Shown here: piece by piece, positions 62,128 through 64,000 of the stretch
How the letters are laid out: every line of letters starts with the position of its first letter
Numbering within the stretch: position 1 is the stretch's first letter
Assembly: GCA_902506225.1 (NCBI GenBank)
Contig: LR733345.1
Coordinates: 1,674,001-1,738,000 of the forward strand
Source: Faucicola sp902506225
GTDB taxonomy: Bacteria > Pseudomonadota > Gammaproteobacteria > Pseudomonadales > Moraxellaceae
DNA length: 64,000 bases
Reading direction: 5' to 3'
The notes under the pieces: generated by a model
Database searches by the model: none
Told to the model about the DNA's origin: nothing
The model's input: only the letters and a program-made list of their open reading frames with translations
Program-made: the position numbers and the translations under genes

Positions 62128-64000
62128 ATGAACTTTCTCAAATACAGCTATCATCAGCACGCTGTAACCCGTGTTTTTAATCAAAAGAAAACAGCTTTTA
62201 ATCAAAAGCAATTGGCTAAAGCAGTCTTTGTATTGAGCCTAATATCCGCTCATCATTATGCGCTAGCAGCGCCCGTGTCACATGTATCACCTGCGCCAGC
62301 TCAGCAATTTTTGTCAGACACTGCCCTATCTGCGCCGACGCCTATTACCGCTACCCAAGCATTGCAAACGGCATTGATATCAGCTCGTGAGCAAAACTTA
62401 GCGGCGCAAAAAGCGTGGCTGCGGTTGTTGTATTATCCTGAAACAGTCACCACAAAACAGCCCTTTGAAAGTCGGGTCAACAATCGTTTTAACTCACAAG
62501 CAAGCCAACAACAATTTTTTGCCAGCGCGCAAGGCGCCAAAAATCCACAAGCAGAACTCGATGAAATCCTCACACAGTTATTTCACCCTACCAAAAAAAA
62601 TAATGCCTCTGTGCAATGTCGCTTTCCCGCTCGTACACAGTGGCTCATTGAAAACTTAGCCATCGATACCTCAAGCATCCCCAACCAACATTGTGATGCA
62701 CTCGATTCATGGCTACAAAAAATCAATCCCCAATCCGTCTCATTAATTTTTGCCAGTGAGTATTTAGATAGCCCACCGTCTGCGTTTGCCCATAGTTTTT
62801 TGCGATTTGATAATGCCGACCTTAGCAATCAATACTATTTGAACTTCACCCCAAAAGTCACCGACGGTGAGCATTTTTTAAAATTTGCTTACAAATCTAG
62901 TATCGGTGGCAATGCAGGCGAATTTACCATGACCAATTATCAGCAAGGTATCAAAGAATATTTGCAAGATAATGGGCGCAACGTATGGCAATATCAGCTC
63001 AATCTCAGCGATAAACAAGTTAAACAACTTGCCTATCGAACGTGGGAAATTAAAGACCAAAATTTGCCTTATTATCTGTTATCCGATAATTGCGCTTCTG
63101 AAATTTTGGTGTTACTAAACTCTATTTTTCCCGATAAAAATTTTTTAGTGAATAACTCCCCAATGATTTCCCCTGCCCAAGTGGTACGCATGTTAAACCG
63201 CGAAAATTTGATTCGCTCTACCAGTTTTAGTCCTTCAACACCGACTGTTGTGCAAGCGCAATTAAACGCCCGCAACGCGGCAAATCATCCCAAAAATCTT
63301 AACAATACCCATCAAAATATAGCGTTAAGTTCTCAGATATTGCCCAGCCGCGACAATCCCGTACTGGCTAATCCTTTAAGTCGATTTGATATCGGGGTCA
63401 GCCAGCAGTCGTTTGACAGGGTCAGTGGACGACCTAAATTAGACAGCAACGAGGCTATCACTTTAAATTACCGCATGGTGTATCGTGATGCGTTGGATAA
63501 AATTGATGGCTATCCCATAGGCTCACAATTGACGGCATTGAGTATGGGTCTTAGCATTCATGACAACGCCGACCACCAAGATACCGTGCAACTTGAGCAG
63601 CTAGGATTATTTGATGTGCGTTCATTGCATCCGATTAATAGTGCAAAAAAAGGTATTTCATGGGGTGGCAATATTGGCTTACAGCGAGTCTTTGACGGTA
63701 TCAAGGCTATTAACAAAGATGACCACAGCGCTACAGACAATCATTTGGTCGCAAATATCAGCGGTGAATTTGGTAAAAGCGTGGCGATCGGTAGCGCTGC
63801 TCCAAACACAGGCGATATGCCCGCCAATATTTGCTATGGCTTGGGTACTATTGCAGCGCAGTTTGGTAAGGGCTTATATCATGGTTATCGTGCTGGGCTT
63901 GGCGTCAATATTGGGTGCAATGCAGAATTGCGTCCAAATTGGCGTGCGATATCGGAATTAAAACTGCCATTTTGGATAAGTGGCGATAGTGATAATGAAA
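62128..64000 (+). CDS. DUF4105 protein (Lnb-like), cut by the window end
   Basis: A frame opens at the ATG at 62128 and runs without a stop to the window edge, 624 codons. An n-region with a repeated FNQK motif precedes a hydrophobic signal segment (VFVLSLISAHHYALAA). A helical domain and then the DUF4105 domain follow, with His222 (FAHSFLRFDN) and Cys322 (LSDNCASEIL) as the likely catalytic pair. From about residue 415 the sequence is beta-rich, like an outer-membrane barrel. Lnb, the characterised DUF4105 protein, moves an acyl chain on lipoproteins to make the lyso form; whether this long Moraxellaceae form does so is unknown. The C-terminus lies outside the window. Confidence 0.85.
   Translation, partial: MNFLKYSYHQHAVTRVFNQKKTAFNQKQLAKAVFVLSLISAHHYALAAPVSHVSPAPAQQFLSDTALSAPTPITATQALQTALISAREQNLAAQKAWLRLLYYPETVTTKQPFESRVNNRFNSQASQQQFFASAQGAKNPQAELDEILTQLFHPTKKNNASVQCRFPARTQWLIENLAIDTSSIPNQHCDALDSWLQKINPQSVSLIFASEYLDSPPSAFAHSFLRFDNADLSNQYYLNFTPKVTDGEHFLKFAYKSSIGGNAGEFTMTNYQQGIKEYLQDNGRNVWQYQLNLSDKQVKQLAYRTWEIKDQNLPYYLLSDNCASEILVLLNSIFPDKNFLVNNSPMISPAQVVRMLNRENLIRSTSFSPSTPTVVQAQLNARNAANHPKNLNNTHQNIALSSQILPSRDNPVLANPLSRFDIGVSQQSFDRVSGRPKLDSNEAITLNYRMVYRDALDKIDGYPIGSQLTALSMGLSIHDNADHQDTVQLEQLGLFDVRSLHPINSAKKGISWGGNIGLQRVFDGIKAINKDDHSATDNHLVANISGEFGKSVAIGSAAPNTGDMPANICYGLGTIAAQFGKGLYHGYRAGLGVNIGCNAELRPNWRAISELKLPFWISGDSDNE

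Overview
The window is a chromosomal segment of a gammaproteobacterium, most likely Moraxellaceae (Moraxella/Faucicola-like, possibly Psychrobacter). This is inferred from gene content and protein sequence style (moderate GC, the rlmN-pilW-rodZ-ispG-hisS-yfgM-bamB-der gene order, small Moraxellaceae-type hypothetical proteins). No rRNA or species marker is present, so the genus is not proven.

Region 1 (1-15030) is core genome: a zinc uptake locus (znuB fragment, znuC, znuA) with a perfect Zur-type palindrome, an MipA/OmpV outer-membrane protein, a secreted non-specific nuclease, queC, two peroxiredoxins, an MscS channel, the fused rRNA methylase rlmL/K, a META/DUF4377 lipoprotein, dusB and rlmN. 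Region 2 (15039-16698) is a complete-looking IS200/IS605-type element with divergent tnpA and tnpB. Its terminal hairpins share the same eight-base loop. It sits exactly between rlmN and pilW, interrupting a conserved gene order. Region 3 (16990-30713) continues the core: pilW, rodZ, ispG, hisS, yfgM, bamB, der, an orphan hybrid-like histidine kinase with a degenerate receiver, a PBP5-type carboxypeptidase, trmO and fpr.

Region 4 (30785-53644) is a single-strand, roughly 23-kb Wzx/Wzy-type capsule (K) locus read right to left: wza-wzb-wzc, a PglF/WbpM-type dehydratase, rfbB-D-A-C for dTDP-L-rhamnose, wzx, wzy, two GT2 and two GT4 glycosyltransferases, an initiating sugar transferase, a PLP decarboxylase/SDR/ATP-grasp trio, a DegT aminotransferase, and wzi at the far end. 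The middle (about 33.7-44.3 kb) is strongly AT-rich compared with both flanks, with two less AT-rich glycosyltransferase genes embedded in it, as expected for exchanged serotype-specific DNA. The amino-sugar route has a dehydratase, an aminotransferase and a transferase but no recognisable N-acetyltransferase. The ATP-grasp/SDR/PLP trio may make an unusual acyl or amino-acid decoration instead; this is the best candidate here for an undescribed pathway.

Region 5 (53979-64000) holds tRNA-Leu(CAA), a solo ModA-like lipoprotein, a HIT protein, an EstB-like serine hydrolase, a MaoC / long FabG / thiolase group arranged as in the mycobacterial htdX-fabG4-fadA2 locus, a YeaC-like protein, and the start of a DUF4105 (Lnb-like) protein that runs off the window.

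Outside the capsule locus, many intergenic gaps carry short (12-20 bp) perfect or near-perfect tandem duplications, some overlapping stop codons. This recurrent sequence habit is not explained by any annotated feature.
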